In this document: piece after piece, positions 43,238 to 51,920 of the stretch | Layout: each line of letters opens with the position of its first letter | How positions within the stretch are numbered: the first letter of the stretch is position 1 | Assembly: GCF_038806765.1 (NCBI RefSeq) | Contig: NZ_CP152389.1 | Span: 3,534,001-3,598,000, forward strand | Source of the DNA: Mucilaginibacter sp. CSA2-8R | GTDB lineage: Bacteria; Bacteroidota; Bacteroidia; Sphingobacteriales; Sphingobacteriaceae | Direction: 5' to 3' | DNA length: 64,000 nt | Program-made: the position numbers and the translations under genes | Notes under the pieces: generated by a model | Seen by the model: the letters and a program-made list of their open reading frames with translations, nothing else | The model's database searches: none | Told to the model about the DNA's origin: nothing

Positions 43238-43447
43238 GATTTCACTGATTTTTTTGATTTCGCAGATAAAGGATTGATTTGATTGATAATGGTTGTTATG
43301 CAGAATAGCAGACGAATATCTGTCTATCTTTCTAACTATTACAGAGCAAAGTTGCTTCGCATAATTCATCCAACCGCTAATAAATAAAACAGTATCAATA
43401 AAATCATTAATTGTAATTGATGCAATCAATCAAAAATCAGTGAAATC
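43238..43447. repeat. Intergenic inverted repeat (GATTTCACTGATTT family)
   Basis: The left arm GATTTCACTGATTTTTTTGATT (43238-43259, shown here as a 22-nt span in two parts: GATTTCACTGATTT and TTTTGATT) and the right arm AATCAAAAATCAGTGAAATC (43428-43447) are nearly perfectly complementary. Further AATCAGTGAAATC-type copies occur up to 43495. The 299-bp spacer between the small gene and queG contains no ORF. Confidence 0.75.
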
Positions 43448-43506
43448 ACACACTTACTAATCAGTGAAATCAATCCCCAATCAGCGAAATCACAAAACCC
43501 AAAAAA

Positions 43507-44439
43507 TCAATCAATAAGAAACTCAATATTCCGTTTCAAACCGGTGAACTTGGTGCGTTTAACGGCTGATTTTTTAAAGACTTGCTGGAAGGTTTCTTGT
43601 GTAATTTCCTGCCAGTCGCGTTGGGTCATGCCTAACAAATCCGGGTGCGGGTTAAAGGCCGGTTCATGGTGAGGGGTAGAAAACCGGTTCCAGGGGCAAA
43701 CGTTTTGGCACACATCGCAGCCAAACATCCAGTTGTCGGTTTGGCCTTTAAATTCTGTTGGGATGTTGTTTTTGAGTTCTATAGTTAAATACGATATGCA
43801 GCGGCTACCATCAACCACGTAAGGGGCAACAATGGCATCAGTGGGACAGGCATCAATACACCGGGTACAGGTTCCGCAATGATCGGTGGTGGGCGCTACA
43901 TCGTACCCTAATTCGGCGTCTACAATCAATTCGGCCAAAAAAAAGAAGGAGCCGTTTTTTTTATTGATGAGGTTGGAATTTTTACCCACCCAACCCAATC
44001 CCGCCCTTTTGGCCCAGGCCTTATCCAATACCGGGGCCGAATCTACAAAAGCCCGGCCGCCTACATCGCCAATCTGTTCCTGGATAAAATACAGCAGTTC
44101 ACGCAGCTTTTCTTTAATCACCTCGTGGTAATCCAGTCCGTAAGCATACTTGGATATTTTGGGAGCCAGAGGATCGGTTTGCTGCTGGTCGTTATAATAA
44201 TTTAACGCCAGTGATATAACCGACTTGGCACCATCCACCAGTAAACGCGGGTCGAGGCGTTTATCGAAATGGTTCTCCATATACTGCATTTCGCCGTGCC
44301 GGCCCTGTTGCAGCCAATTTTCCAAGCGCGGTGCCTCCTCTTTCAGAAAATCTGCTTTGGCAATACCGCAAAACATAAAGCCCAGGCGTTGCGCTTCGGC
44401 TTTAATTAATTGGCTGTATTTGTACAGATTTTGGTTCAC
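43507..44439 (-). CDS. queG: Epoxyqueuosine reductase
   Basis: Predicted 310-residue iron-sulfur enzyme for the last step of queuosine synthesis (epoxyqueuosine to queuosine in tRNA). N-terminal cobalamin-binding part: [28 protein letters not shown]. Two 4Fe-4S motifs: [17 protein letters not shown] and [16 protein letters not shown]. The catalytic Asp is expected in the [20 protein letters not shown] region. The length suits the short QueG form without HEAT repeats. It stands alone, with the inverted-repeat region directly downstream. Confidence 0.94.
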   Translation of the reverse strand: MNQNLYKYSQLIKAEAQRLGFMFCGIAKADFLKEEAPRLENWLQQGRHGEMQYMENHFDKRLDPRLLVDGAKSVISLALNYYNDQQQTDPLAPKISKYAYGLDYHEVIKEKLRELLYFIQEQIGDVGGRAFVDSAPVLDKAWAKRAGLGWVGKNSNLINKKNGSFFFLAELIVDAELGYDVAPTTDHCGTCTRCIDACPTDAIVAPYVVDGSRCISYLTIELKNNIPTEFKGQTDNWMFGCDVCQNVCPWNRFSTPHHEPAFNPHPDLLGMTQRDWQEITQETFQQVFKKSAVKRTKFTGLKRNIEFLID

Positions 44440-44687
44440 GATACAAAGTTACGCATTTGAATATCAGCTAATAGTTTGTTTTTGCTTTGTTGATATGACC
44501 TAATATTAAACTACGAAGGAGTTTTAGGCTAACAACTTAAGTTTGATAGAGTATCATAAACATCACGCTTGTAGAGTTATGAGTAGCTGCGTACAGTTCG
44601 TGACGCTATAAATCGACTTATTAAGTCGCACAAGCAGGCAAACACAATACCCCTACCCGCGTTGTATAAGCAAATAGTAAAAGTTTA

Positions 44688-45053
44688 ATGCTGCAATTTA
44701 TAAACGATTTACCCGAAAACATTATAGGCATACATGCCGTGGGCGAAGTAACTAAAGAAGATGTAGACACGGTGCTTATTCCCCGTTTAGACGATCTGGT
44801 AAAACGCCAGGGCGAAATAAATTACCTGTTGGTATTAGAAACTGACGCCCAGAATTTCACAGCCGGCGCCTGGCTGGACGACATCAAAATAGGTCTAAAG
44901 CATTTTACTAAATGGAAAAGGGTAGCTGTTGTTACCGATCAAAAAAGTGTAGAATGGTTTACCAGCCATATCTTCCGCTTTTTAATACCAGGTACGGCAC
45001 AGGGTTTCCCGCTGGACGATTTGAAAAGCGCAGTACAATGGATAGCAGAATAA
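44688..45053 (+). CDS. SpoIIAA-like (STAS) protein
   Basis: Predicted 121 residues in the SpoIIAA-like family: NIIGIHAVGEVTKEDVDTVL, YLLVLETDAQNFTAGAWLDD, HFTKWKRVAVVTDQKSVEWF and FPLDDLKSAVQWIAE. These small alpha/beta proteins are widespread but seldom characterised; relatives act in anti-sigma or lipid-binding roles. It lies 31 bp before an acidic disordered protein gene and may be co-transcribed with it. Starts at the ATG at 44688. Confidence 0.85.
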   Translation: MLQFINDLPENIIGIHAVGEVTKEDVDTVLIPRLDDLVKRQGEINYLLVLETDAQNFTAGAWLDDIKIGLKHFTKWKRVAVVTDQKSVEWFTSHIFRFLIPGTAQGFPLDDLKSAVQWIAE

Positions 45054-45084
45054 TAGTTAATCATTAATTACATATACATAACCT

Positions 45085-45318
45085 ATGGCAACTGAAAACA
45101 CCCCGAATGGTAACGAAGATACCAGCCCAAACAACGACCAACTTGGCGAAAACGCTGGCGACAGCGAATTGAGCAAAGGTAATACCCCTACCGAGCATAA
45201 TAAAGATGATGCTGAACTGGTAGACACGGTAGTGCCCGATAACGACAATGGGACACCCGGCCCACCGAGCGATGAGAGCTCAAATAAAGGCCAAGGCCCT
45301 TCAAACGAAAACTTATAA
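45085..45318 (+). CDS. Acidic, probably disordered small protein
   Basis: Predicted 77 residues of very low complexity: rich in Asn, Asp, Glu, Gly, Pro and Ser (NEDTSPNNDQLGENAGDSEL is typical), with no hydrophobic core and no Cys, Trp or Tyr. It is almost certainly intrinsically disordered. Close to a SpoIIAA-like gene and followed at once by a terminator. A function is unknown; such proteins are often stress-induced. Confidence 0.6.
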   Translation: MATENTPNGNEDTSPNNDQLGENAGDSELSKGNTPTEHNKDDAELVDTVVPDNDNGTPGPPSDESSNKGQGPSNENL

Positions 45319-45325
45319 AAATAAC

Positions 45326-45359
45326 AAAGCCCCTGCTCATCGTTAGCAGGGGCTTTGTT
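45326..45359. terminator. Bidirectional terminator
   Basis: AACAAAGCCCCTGCT and AGCAGGGGCTTTGTT form a perfect 15-bp stem with a 7-nt loop. It lies between the plus-strand acidic protein gene and the minus-strand deacetylase gene and can serve both. Confidence 0.9.
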
Positions 45360-45374
45360 ATAAAATGGATATAA

Positions 45375-46241
45375 TTAAAAGCTGTTTCGGATACTGTTGC
45401 TCAGCGTTTTGGCGCTCCAGTAACCACTGTCTAAAATACGGCGAACGGTCATCAGCGGATCATTAGGATCGCGTTTTTCGGCCAGTTGGAATGCCATTTT
45501 GAACCCGCGTTTATGCAATTCGGGTAAGCCCTGCGCATTCCACAACCCAAACGGGTAAGCAAAATAATCAATCTTTTTACCGGTAATTTCTTCCAGCTTT
45601 TTGGTAGGCTTGTCAATTTGTGTTTCCCAGTCTTTACCGGCAAACTTTTTAAAGTTATGATGGTCCCAGGTGTGGCTGGCAACAATATTACCTTCGTCAG
45701 ACAACTGTTTGATCTGCTCCTTGTTCATGTAATGCGGTCGGCTTATAGATACCGTCATGATGAAATAAACTCCCTTAAAACCATATTTCTTCAATTCCGG
45801 ATTAGCTATGGTAAACTGGTCAAGATCGGTATCGTCAAAAGTAAGCATAATGGGTTTGCTCGGTAAAGCCGCTCCCGTAGTAAGATACTTGTACAACTGA
45901 TCGGGCAGAATGGTATGGAAACCGCTGTCAGCCAGCATTTTTATTTTCTCTTTAAACGCAGCTATGGGTACAATATAGTCCTTAGCGCTTTTAGAGTCGC
46001 TGCCGCGCCAGTCTCGTATTTGGTGATAACACAAAACAGGCACCTGTTTACGGGCTATAATTTCGGCATTGCTTGCCATTTTACCGGGCTTGGTTTCAGT
46101 ATCCTTGGCTCCGGCGGCTGTAGTTGTTGCACTGGTAGTAGTAACCGTGCTATCAGTAGTAGTATTGGCGCCTTTGCCCTGCTGGCAGGCGGCTAAGCTG
46201 AGTGTGCAGGCGGCTGCAACGGCTGTAAATAATCTAAACAT
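45375..46241 (-). CDS. Polysaccharide deacetylase family lipoprotein
   Basis: Predicted 288 residues. The signal peptide is FTAVAAACTLSLAAC (lipobox, Cys about 19), followed by a Thr-rich linker. The NodB-type core: PVLCYHQIRDWRG, PIMLTFDDTDLDQF with the catalytic Asp-Asp pair, and NIVASHTWDHHNF with the metal-binding His residues. Later blocks are YFAYPFGLWNAQGL and the C-terminal RRILDSGYW. It probably removes acetyl groups from a surface or cell-wall polysaccharide. Single-gene unit, ending at the shared terminator. Confidence 0.88.
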   Translation of the reverse strand: MFRLFTAVAAACTLSLAACQQGKGANTTTDSTVTTTSATTTAAGAKDTETKPGKMASNAEIIARKQVPVLCYHQIRDWRGSDSKSAKDYIVPIAAFKEKIKMLADSGFHTILPDQLYKYLTTGAALPSKPIMLTFDDTDLDQFTIANPELKKYGFKGVYFIMTVSISRPHYMNKEQIKQLSDEGNIVASHTWDHHNFKKFAGKDWETQIDKPTKKLEEITGKKIDYFAYPFGLWNAQGLPELHKRGFKMAFQLAEKRDPNDPLMTVRRILDSGYWSAKTLSNSIRNSF

Positions 46242-46290
46242 TTGGCTTTAACAGAAATAAGTAGCTGCCGCAAATTAAAGAAAACCATTT

Positions 46291-46325
46291 TAAAAAAGAG
46301 AGCCTGATAAAATTTTATCAGGCTC
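46291..46325 (-). terminator. Palindromic terminator overlapping the cinA-C stop
   Basis: GAGCCTGATAAAA (46300-46312) and TTTTATCAGGCTC (46313-46325) form a perfect 26-bp palindrome, overlapping the last codons of the CinA-type gene. On the minus strand a T-rich run follows (46291-46299). Confidence 0.8.
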
Positions 46326-46803
46326 CTGCAGCTAATTGCTTCAGCAAATAGCTTGCAATTGCATCAATTGTTTTTAAAATAACCTGCTCCGGCTCATCGT
46401 CAACAAACAGGCGAAAGTGCCAAGGCTTGTCTTTAAAAAAGCCATGGATGAACATAGTGCCTACGGGCTTTTCGTCTGTTTCGCTGCCGCCCGGTGCCGC
46501 CAGCCCCGTAACTGCAACAATAACATCCGCCGATATCAGTTTGCGCAAACTAACGGCCAATTGCTCAGTTACCTCAGCCGATTCGGGCGTATATTGCTCA
46601 ATCATTTCTGGAGAAACACCCAGCAAATTTTGTTTCACACTCACATCGTAGCATACAATGCTTCCCTTTAGCACGCAACCGCAGTTGGGTATTAAAGCAA
46701 ATTCCGAAATTACTTTGCCGGCAGTAACGCTTTCTGCAAAGGCAATGGTTAAGTTATGATCTTTTAAAGCATGACTACAGCTAATTACAATATCTGATGG
46801 CAT
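46318..46803 (-). CDS. CinA C-terminal (nicotinamide-nucleotide amidase) domain protein
   Basis: Predicted 161 residues. The family pattern begins LTIAFAESVTAGKVISEFAL, includes VLKGSIVCYDVSVKQNLLGV, then the motif VIVAVTGLAAPGGSETDEKP, and FKDKPWHFRLFVDD. CinA-C enzymes hydrolyse nicotinamide mononucleotide to the nucleotide acid. The N-terminal molybdopterin-binding domain of full CinA is absent, as in E. coli PncC/YdeJ. It begins 15 bases downstream of the mannosidase stop. Confidence 0.88.
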   Translation of the reverse strand: MPSDIVISCSHALKDHNLTIAFAESVTAGKVISEFALIPNCGCVLKGSIVCYDVSVKQNLLGVSPEMIEQYTPESAEVTEQLAVSLRKLISADVIVAVTGLAAPGGSETDEKPVGTMFIHGFFKDKPWHFRLFVDDEPEQVILKTIDAIASYLLKQLAAGA

Positions 46804-46817
46804 AACAATAAATGTGT

Positions 46818-49106
46818 TTATTGTTGGGTAGACATCGAAAAAGGGTAATCTGTTTGCTTGGTTCCTCTTATTTTATTAGGTGAATTTTGTAATTTAAAAT
46901 TAATTACGCCTCCCTTTTGCAATTGTTCGTGGCTTAACCAGTTGGCATTGTAGAGCTTATCGTTGTAATCTAAGCTGTTTACATATTTATTTTCGGCGCT
47001 GTTTGCCGGAGAGTTAATCACCACTTTTTTTCCGTTCTCTAAATTCAAAGTCATCTTTTTAAACAGTGGAGCACCTAGCACGTACTGGTCTGACGCCGGA
47101 CAAACCGGGTAAAAGCCCATGGCCGAAAACAAGTACCAGGCTGATGTTTGCCCGTTATCTTCATCGCCGCAATAACCATCCGGAGTTGCTTTATATAAAC
47201 GGTTCATGGCCTCGCGTACCCAATATTGAGTTTTCCAGGGCTGACCGGCGTAGTTGTATAGGTATATCATATGTTGTATGGGCTGGTTACCATGCGCATA
47301 CTGCCCCATATTCATAATCTGCATTTCGCGTATTTCGTGAATTACACCGCCATAGTAGCTATCATCAAAAACAGGCGGCAGGCTAAATACTGAGTCGAGC
47401 TTGTTGGTAAACTTATTTTGCCCCCCCATCAGGTTAATGAGGCCTTGCACATCATGAAAAACAGACCACGAGTAATGCCAGCTGTTGCCCTCGGTAAATG
47501 CATCGCCCCATTTAAACGGATTAAAGGGTTTCTGAAAATTACCATCCTTATTTTTTCCGCGCATCAGTCCGGTTTGCGGGTCAAACAGGTTGCGGTAGTT
47601 TTGCGAACGTTTCTTGTATAAATCAATTTCTGCCTGGGGGCGTTTCAGGGCTTTAGCCAGTTGGTAAATGGCAAAATCGTCGTACGCATATTCTAAAGTA
47701 CGCGCTGCATTTTCGCTTATTTTTACGTCATAAGGTACGTAACCCAGGTCATTATAATATTTTACCCCGTAACGGCCGGTGGCACTAATTGGGCCTTCAT
47801 TGTTGGCACCGTGTACTAAGGCCTCATAGAGTTTATTAATATCATACCCTCTTAAGCCTTTTACATAAGCCTCAGCTACAACCGAAGCCGAATTGTTGCC
47901 CACCATAATATCGGCGTAGCCCGGGCTGCTCCATTCGGGCAGCCAACCACCTTCCTGGTAATCGCTGATAAGGCCTTGCTGCATTTCTTTATTGATGGAA
48001 GGGTACATCAGGTTAAGGAATGGATATAAGGCGCGGAAGGTATCCCAGAAACCGGTACCAGCAAACATATAGCCCGGCATGGTTTTACCGGTGTAGGGGC
48101 TGTAATGCACTACCTTGTTTTGAGCATCCACCTCATACAACTTGTTCGGGAACATTACAGCCCGGTACAGGCATGAGTAGAAAGTACGGGTTTGGTCAAC
48201 GCTGCCACCTTCCACCTGCAAACGGCCTAATACTTTATTCCAGGCTTGGTGCGCTTTTTCTTTTGTAGCTTCAAAATTGTCGGTGTCAATCTCACGTTTT
48301 AAGTTAAGTTCGGCCTGGTCAAAGCTGATGAATGATGACGCCACACGCAGGTGAACTTTTTCGCCTTTAGTAGTTTTAAAACCGATGATGGCACCGGTAT
48401 GATTAGCACTGATCTCTAACGAATCGTGTGCCAGGGTTTTGCCATGCCATGCTTTGGCAACGGTAAATGGCTTGTCGGTATAAATTACAAAGTAGTTCTT
48501 AAAGTTAACCGGCTTGCTGCGGGCATTTTTGGTGCTATAGCCGATAATCTTATTTTCTTTTGGGAAAATTTTAATATACGAGCCTTTATCGAGCGCATCA
48601 ATCACAACGAAAGAACTGTCGCTCTTGGGATAGGTAAACTGAAAGTGAGCCGCACGTTCGGTGGTCGTCATTTCGGCAGTAGTGTTGGCATCGGCTAAAA
48701 AGACACTATAATAATAGGGTTTTGAAATTTCTGATTTATGGCTAAACCAACTGGCCCGGCTATCCTGGTCAAACTTCATTTTTCCGGTAACCGGCATTAT
48801 AGCAAACTGGCCGTAATCATTCATCCAGGGCGATGGCTGATGCGTTTGTTTGAAGCCGCGAATTTTATCTGCTGCATACTGATACATCCAGCCATTGCCC
48901 ATAGTACCGGTTTGAGCTGACCAGTAATTCATGCCCCAAGGCAGGCCGACGGCAGGATAAGTATTGCCGTTAGAAAGGTCGGGTTTAGAATCGGTACCCA
49001 TTAATGGGTTTACCCAGTTAGCCGGATCGCTTACGCGATTTACCTGTTGAGCAAATACTGCTGCAGGTGCCAATAGTGCAAATAGGAAAAGGCGGAGTGT
49101 TTTCAT
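46818..49106 (-). CDS. GH92 family alpha-mannosidase
   Basis: Predicted 762 residues with signal peptide ending AAVFAQ from the ATG at 49106. GH92 landmarks: NWVNPLMGTDSKPDLSNGNT (metal and substrate region), GFWDTFRALYPFLNLMYP, GWLPEWSSPGYADIMVGNNS, the EGNSWHYSWSVFHDVQGLI loop, and GYCGDEDNGQTSAWYLFSAM with catalytic acidic residues. GH92 enzymes are calcium-dependent exo-alpha-mannosidases acting on host or fungal glycans. The length is typical. No SusC/SusD pair is nearby, so it is not part of a visible PUL. Confidence 0.92.
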   Translation of the reverse strand: MKTLRLFLFALLAPAAVFAQQVNRVSDPANWVNPLMGTDSKPDLSNGNTYPAVGLPWGMNYWSAQTGTMGNGWMYQYAADKIRGFKQTHQPSPWMNDYGQFAIMPVTGKMKFDQDSRASWFSHKSEISKPYYYSVFLADANTTAEMTTTERAAHFQFTYPKSDSSFVVIDALDKGSYIKIFPKENKIIGYSTKNARSKPVNFKNYFVIYTDKPFTVAKAWHGKTLAHDSLEISANHTGAIIGFKTTKGEKVHLRVASSFISFDQAELNLKREIDTDNFEATKEKAHQAWNKVLGRLQVEGGSVDQTRTFYSCLYRAVMFPNKLYEVDAQNKVVHYSPYTGKTMPGYMFAGTGFWDTFRALYPFLNLMYPSINKEMQQGLISDYQEGGWLPEWSSPGYADIMVGNNSASVVAEAYVKGLRGYDINKLYEALVHGANNEGPISATGRYGVKYYNDLGYVPYDVKISENAARTLEYAYDDFAIYQLAKALKRPQAEIDLYKKRSQNYRNLFDPQTGLMRGKNKDGNFQKPFNPFKWGDAFTEGNSWHYSWSVFHDVQGLINLMGGQNKFTNKLDSVFSLPPVFDDSYYGGVIHEIREMQIMNMGQYAHGNQPIQHMIYLYNYAGQPWKTQYWVREAMNRLYKATPDGYCGDEDNGQTSAWYLFSAMGFYPVCPASDQYVLGAPLFKKMTLNLENGKKVVINSPANSAENKYVNSLDYNDKLYNANWLSHEQLQKGGVINFKLQNSPNKIRGTKQTDYPFSMSTQQ

Positions 49107-49465
49107 CAAAAAATGAGTTGTAGTTTTCAAATATATAAGCTTTGCCCGAATTACCTACGCTGGCAGCAAACCGATAAGCTAAAACGTTTAATTTATTGCA
49201 GAAGCTTATACAACTTGCCTGCTTATTCAAGGCCGCTAACTCAATGTTTAGTCTGCTGACAATAGTTTACTGAAGGGCCGTTTTCGGTTTCGTTATACTC
49301 AATATTTTCTCTAAAAAACAATTTTATTTTTCTCGTAACTATTGATTCACCGATTCAGTATAAGTGCTTAATTATAAAAATAATATGCGCTGCAATGCTC
49401 AAAAACAAGATTTAAAATATTGCAGCTTATCAAATAATTGAATTAATAATATAAAATAGCTATCC
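49107..49465. other. Intergenic region between divergent genes
   Basis: A 359-bp AT-rich stretch between the mannosidase (minus) and the beta-barrel gene (plus). It should hold both promoters; no clear TAnnTTTG box or conserved structure was recognised, and there is no convincing ORF. Confidence 0.5.
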
Positions 49466-50152
49466 ATGTCTAAACTAATACTCTTTTTGTTTACCCTGTT
49501 ATTATTTGTGTGCACAGGGCTATCTGATTCACACGCACAAATCATGAATGAGCGTTACAACAAACTGGCCTTTCAGCTTTCAGCTGGTACGCAAGGTGTA
49601 GGCGGCGATTTTCATTTTGGTGTAGCCAGGCAACTTTCGCTGCGTGCAGGTGCTGCTTTTATACCGGTAAAAGCTAACAATGTGTTTACCATCTCAGGGT
49701 TTCAGAGTACCAATAACGTATCGGTCAAATTCAGCAACATTCACCTCATGGCCGACTTTGCACCGTTTGTAAAAGCTCAGGGGTTTAGGTTAGTTGCCGG
49801 TGCCGGTTACTTGTACAAAGCTACAGGCGGTTTAGAAGTAATTCCAACCGGAACCTATAATGTAGGTAACTACAACTTAACCCCGGCCGATTTAGGTAAA
49901 CTGAACATTGATGTAAGCTGGAAGGGTGTAGCTCCATATTTAGGCATAGGCTTGTTTAAAGGCATACCTAAACGCCGGTTCAATGTAAACTTCGATTTTG
50001 GAACCTATTACATGTCTCAGCCACGCACCCGTGTAGTGGGTACCGAAATGCTGGCCGACAACTACAAGCTGGAACCGCAGTTTAATTCAAACCTCAAAAA
50101 TTACCGCTGGATGCCGGTAATGCAAATGAACTTCAATTTTAGAATCCGTTAA
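49466..50152 (+). CDS. Outer-membrane beta-barrel protein
   Basis: Predicted 228 residues: signal peptide LILFLFTLLLFVCTGLSDSH, then alternating strands such as LAFQLSAGTQGVGGDFHFGV, LRAGAAFIPVKANNVFT, FRLVAGAGYLYKATGGLEVI and RWMPVMQMNFNFRIR at the C terminus, which is a typical barrel end. A transport or structural role at the outer membrane is likely. The following lipoprotein gene starts 24 bp later, so the two are probably one unit. Confidence 0.75.
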   Translation: MSKLILFLFTLLLFVCTGLSDSHAQIMNERYNKLAFQLSAGTQGVGGDFHFGVARQLSLRAGAAFIPVKANNVFTISGFQSTNNVSVKFSNIHLMADFAPFVKAQGFRLVAGAGYLYKATGGLEVIPTGTYNVGNYNLTPADLGKLNIDVSWKGVAPYLGIGLFKGIPKRRFNVNFDFGTYYMSQPRTRVVGTEMLADNYKLEPQFNSNLKNYRWMPVMQMNFNFRIR

Positions 50153-50176
50153 TCAAACTTGTTTAAATAGATACTC

Positions 50177-51838
50177 ATGAAATTATTTACTCCACGCCCT
50201 GTAATTGCAGGCTTAGTAAGCGCTTTGATGATTGTGGGCATCCATGCCTGTAAAAAGCCGACTGAAGATATTAACTTAATGGTAAATACCAGCACACTGT
50301 CTAAAGCGCCTACGCTGGTACAGTTTGTGAATGCCAACGCATCTACCGGTACTACCCTTCCAACAAGTTTTACTGTTAAAATTACCGGCACTGATGCTAA
50401 ATTGGTACAGGTAGATGGTGGCGGCACCAACTTTACTGCTACTAATGGCGTGTTGCCTTTAAGCCTTACTAAACAGGCTAACCCAAGTGTAACTAACCCT
50501 GTAACCTATACTATATATGCAGAAGTACCGGGCTTTTTACCGGTAACCAAAACAATTACCGTAACCGGTAACACGGCATCAATGCCGGTTATACCTTTGG
50601 TTGAGTACGCTAAGCCGGCGCAAGGCACGGCTGCGGTAACTAAACAAACAGAATTAAATAACGGTGTTACCACTACCACCATGGTTGCCACCACCACTAC
50701 AAATGCAACCACTACTGAAAACAGCGCAATCAGCATACCTGCTGGTACACAAATGCTTGACGCGAGCGGTGCTGCTATCAGCAGTTCACAGTTGAATGTT
50801 AATGCCGTATATTTTGGTACCGGTAATAAGGAGTCTTTAACTGCTTTCCCTGGTGGTTTTAAGGTTACTAACGCTATTGGCCCTAACGGTCAGACTATCT
50901 CAACCGGAACTACTTTTGTAACTGCGGGTATGTTATCTATTAACTTAAATGCTGGATCAACCGCAGTAAAAGCATTTTCTAAACCGGTAACCCTTACCTT
51001 AGAGATCAACGACAAACTGGTAAACCCGCAAACCCACCAGGTTGTTAAGGCTGGCGATGTGATACCAATATGGAGCTTAAATGAGCAAACCGGCCAATGG
51101 AAATACGAAAGCACAGCTGCTATTGCTCGTAACAATGATGGCAAACTGTCGGTATCGTTCCCAATCACCCACTTATCGGGTTGGAGCGCTAACTGGTATG
51201 GTTCAACTTGTCCGTCACCTTTAACGGTTAAAGTACATACTGCACAAGAATTAAACGGCGATTTTGTATTGAGCCTAACTACTGCTAATGAGCAGCAAGT
51301 TAGCTCAAGCGAGGTTACCCAACTAAAAGAAGGCTTCTCGACTGTGTTGAATGATTGCCCGGCAGATGCAGGTGATGTAAAAATTGTAGTGTACTCACGC
51401 AATGGCAGCACTTTAACCAAGCTTGGAGAAACAGCTACGTTTAGCCCTTGCGGACAAGGATCGATAGATGTAAACTTAAACACACAACCTACGGTTGATT
51501 ACATCAAAACCACCATCCACATGACAGCTAAATGTTCTACACAGCAGGTAGTGGCTTATCCATCTACCTGGTTAACTCTGAAAGATGCCACCACCGGCGA
51601 AAACACAAACGTTTACATGTCTGATGGTGTAGCTACGGCTAACTTGGTTAACGGTCATAGCTATGGTATAACTACAAATTACTCTAACAGGCTTTACAAT
51701 TCGGCTTCGTTCAAGTTAGACAAAGCTTCAGGTGTAGCGGTACCGGCAGTAAATGGTTTAAGCGGAACTGCTAATTACGACGCCGCATCTAATACCATCA
51801 TCGTTGATGCTACTTTTGTAATGAGCAACTGTAACTAA
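50177..51838 (+). CDS. Large surface-type lipoprotein of unknown function
   Basis: Predicted 553 residues with lipobox VGIHAC near residue 25. The N-terminal part (about 30-150) looks like an Ig/fibronectin-type strand region (TSFTVKITGTDAKLVQVDGG). A long Thr-rich low-complexity linker (TTTTMVATTTTNATTTEN) follows. From about 190 the pattern SISIPAGTQMLDASGAAISS to WSANWYG resembles the FN3/ZU5-like modules of other Bacteroidota surface proteins. The C-terminal third is strand-rich with several Cys. No enzyme motif. It probably pairs with the upstream barrel protein. Confidence 0.7.
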   Translation: MKLFTPRPVIAGLVSALMIVGIHACKKPTEDINLMVNTSTLSKAPTLVQFVNANASTGTTLPTSFTVKITGTDAKLVQVDGGGTNFTATNGVLPLSLTKQANPSVTNPVTYTIYAEVPGFLPVTKTITVTGNTASMPVIPLVEYAKPAQGTAAVTKQTELNNGVTTTTMVATTTTNATTTENSAISIPAGTQMLDASGAAISSSQLNVNAVYFGTGNKESLTAFPGGFKVTNAIGPNGQTISTGTTFVTAGMLSINLNAGSTAVKAFSKPVTLTLEINDKLVNPQTHQVVKAGDVIPIWSLNEQTGQWKYESTAAIARNNDGKLSVSFPITHLSGWSANWYGSTCPSPLTVKVHTAQELNGDFVLSLTTANEQQVSSSEVTQLKEGFSTVLNDCPADAGDVKIVVYSRNGSTLTKLGETATFSPCGQGSIDVNLNTQPTVDYIKTTIHMTAKCSTQQVVAYPSTWLTLKDATTGENTNVYMSDGVATANLVNGHSYGITTNYSNRLYNSASFKLDKASGVAVPAVNGLSGTANYDAASNTIIVDATFVMSNCN

Positions 51839-51851
51839 ATCACCCAGTTCT

Positions 51852-51896
51852 TAAAAAAAGAGCGGAACCTATAGCAACGGGTTCCGCTCTTTTTTA
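51852..51896 (+). terminator. Terminator after the surface lipoprotein gene
   Basis: AAAAAGAGCGGAACC and GGTTCCGCTCTTTTT enclose a loop of about nine bases and are followed by T residues. The converging minus-strand DUF922 gene ends just beyond, so it may work in both directions. Confidence 0.85.
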
Positions 51897-51920
51897 TTTA
51901 GTGTCAACGCAATACACAAC

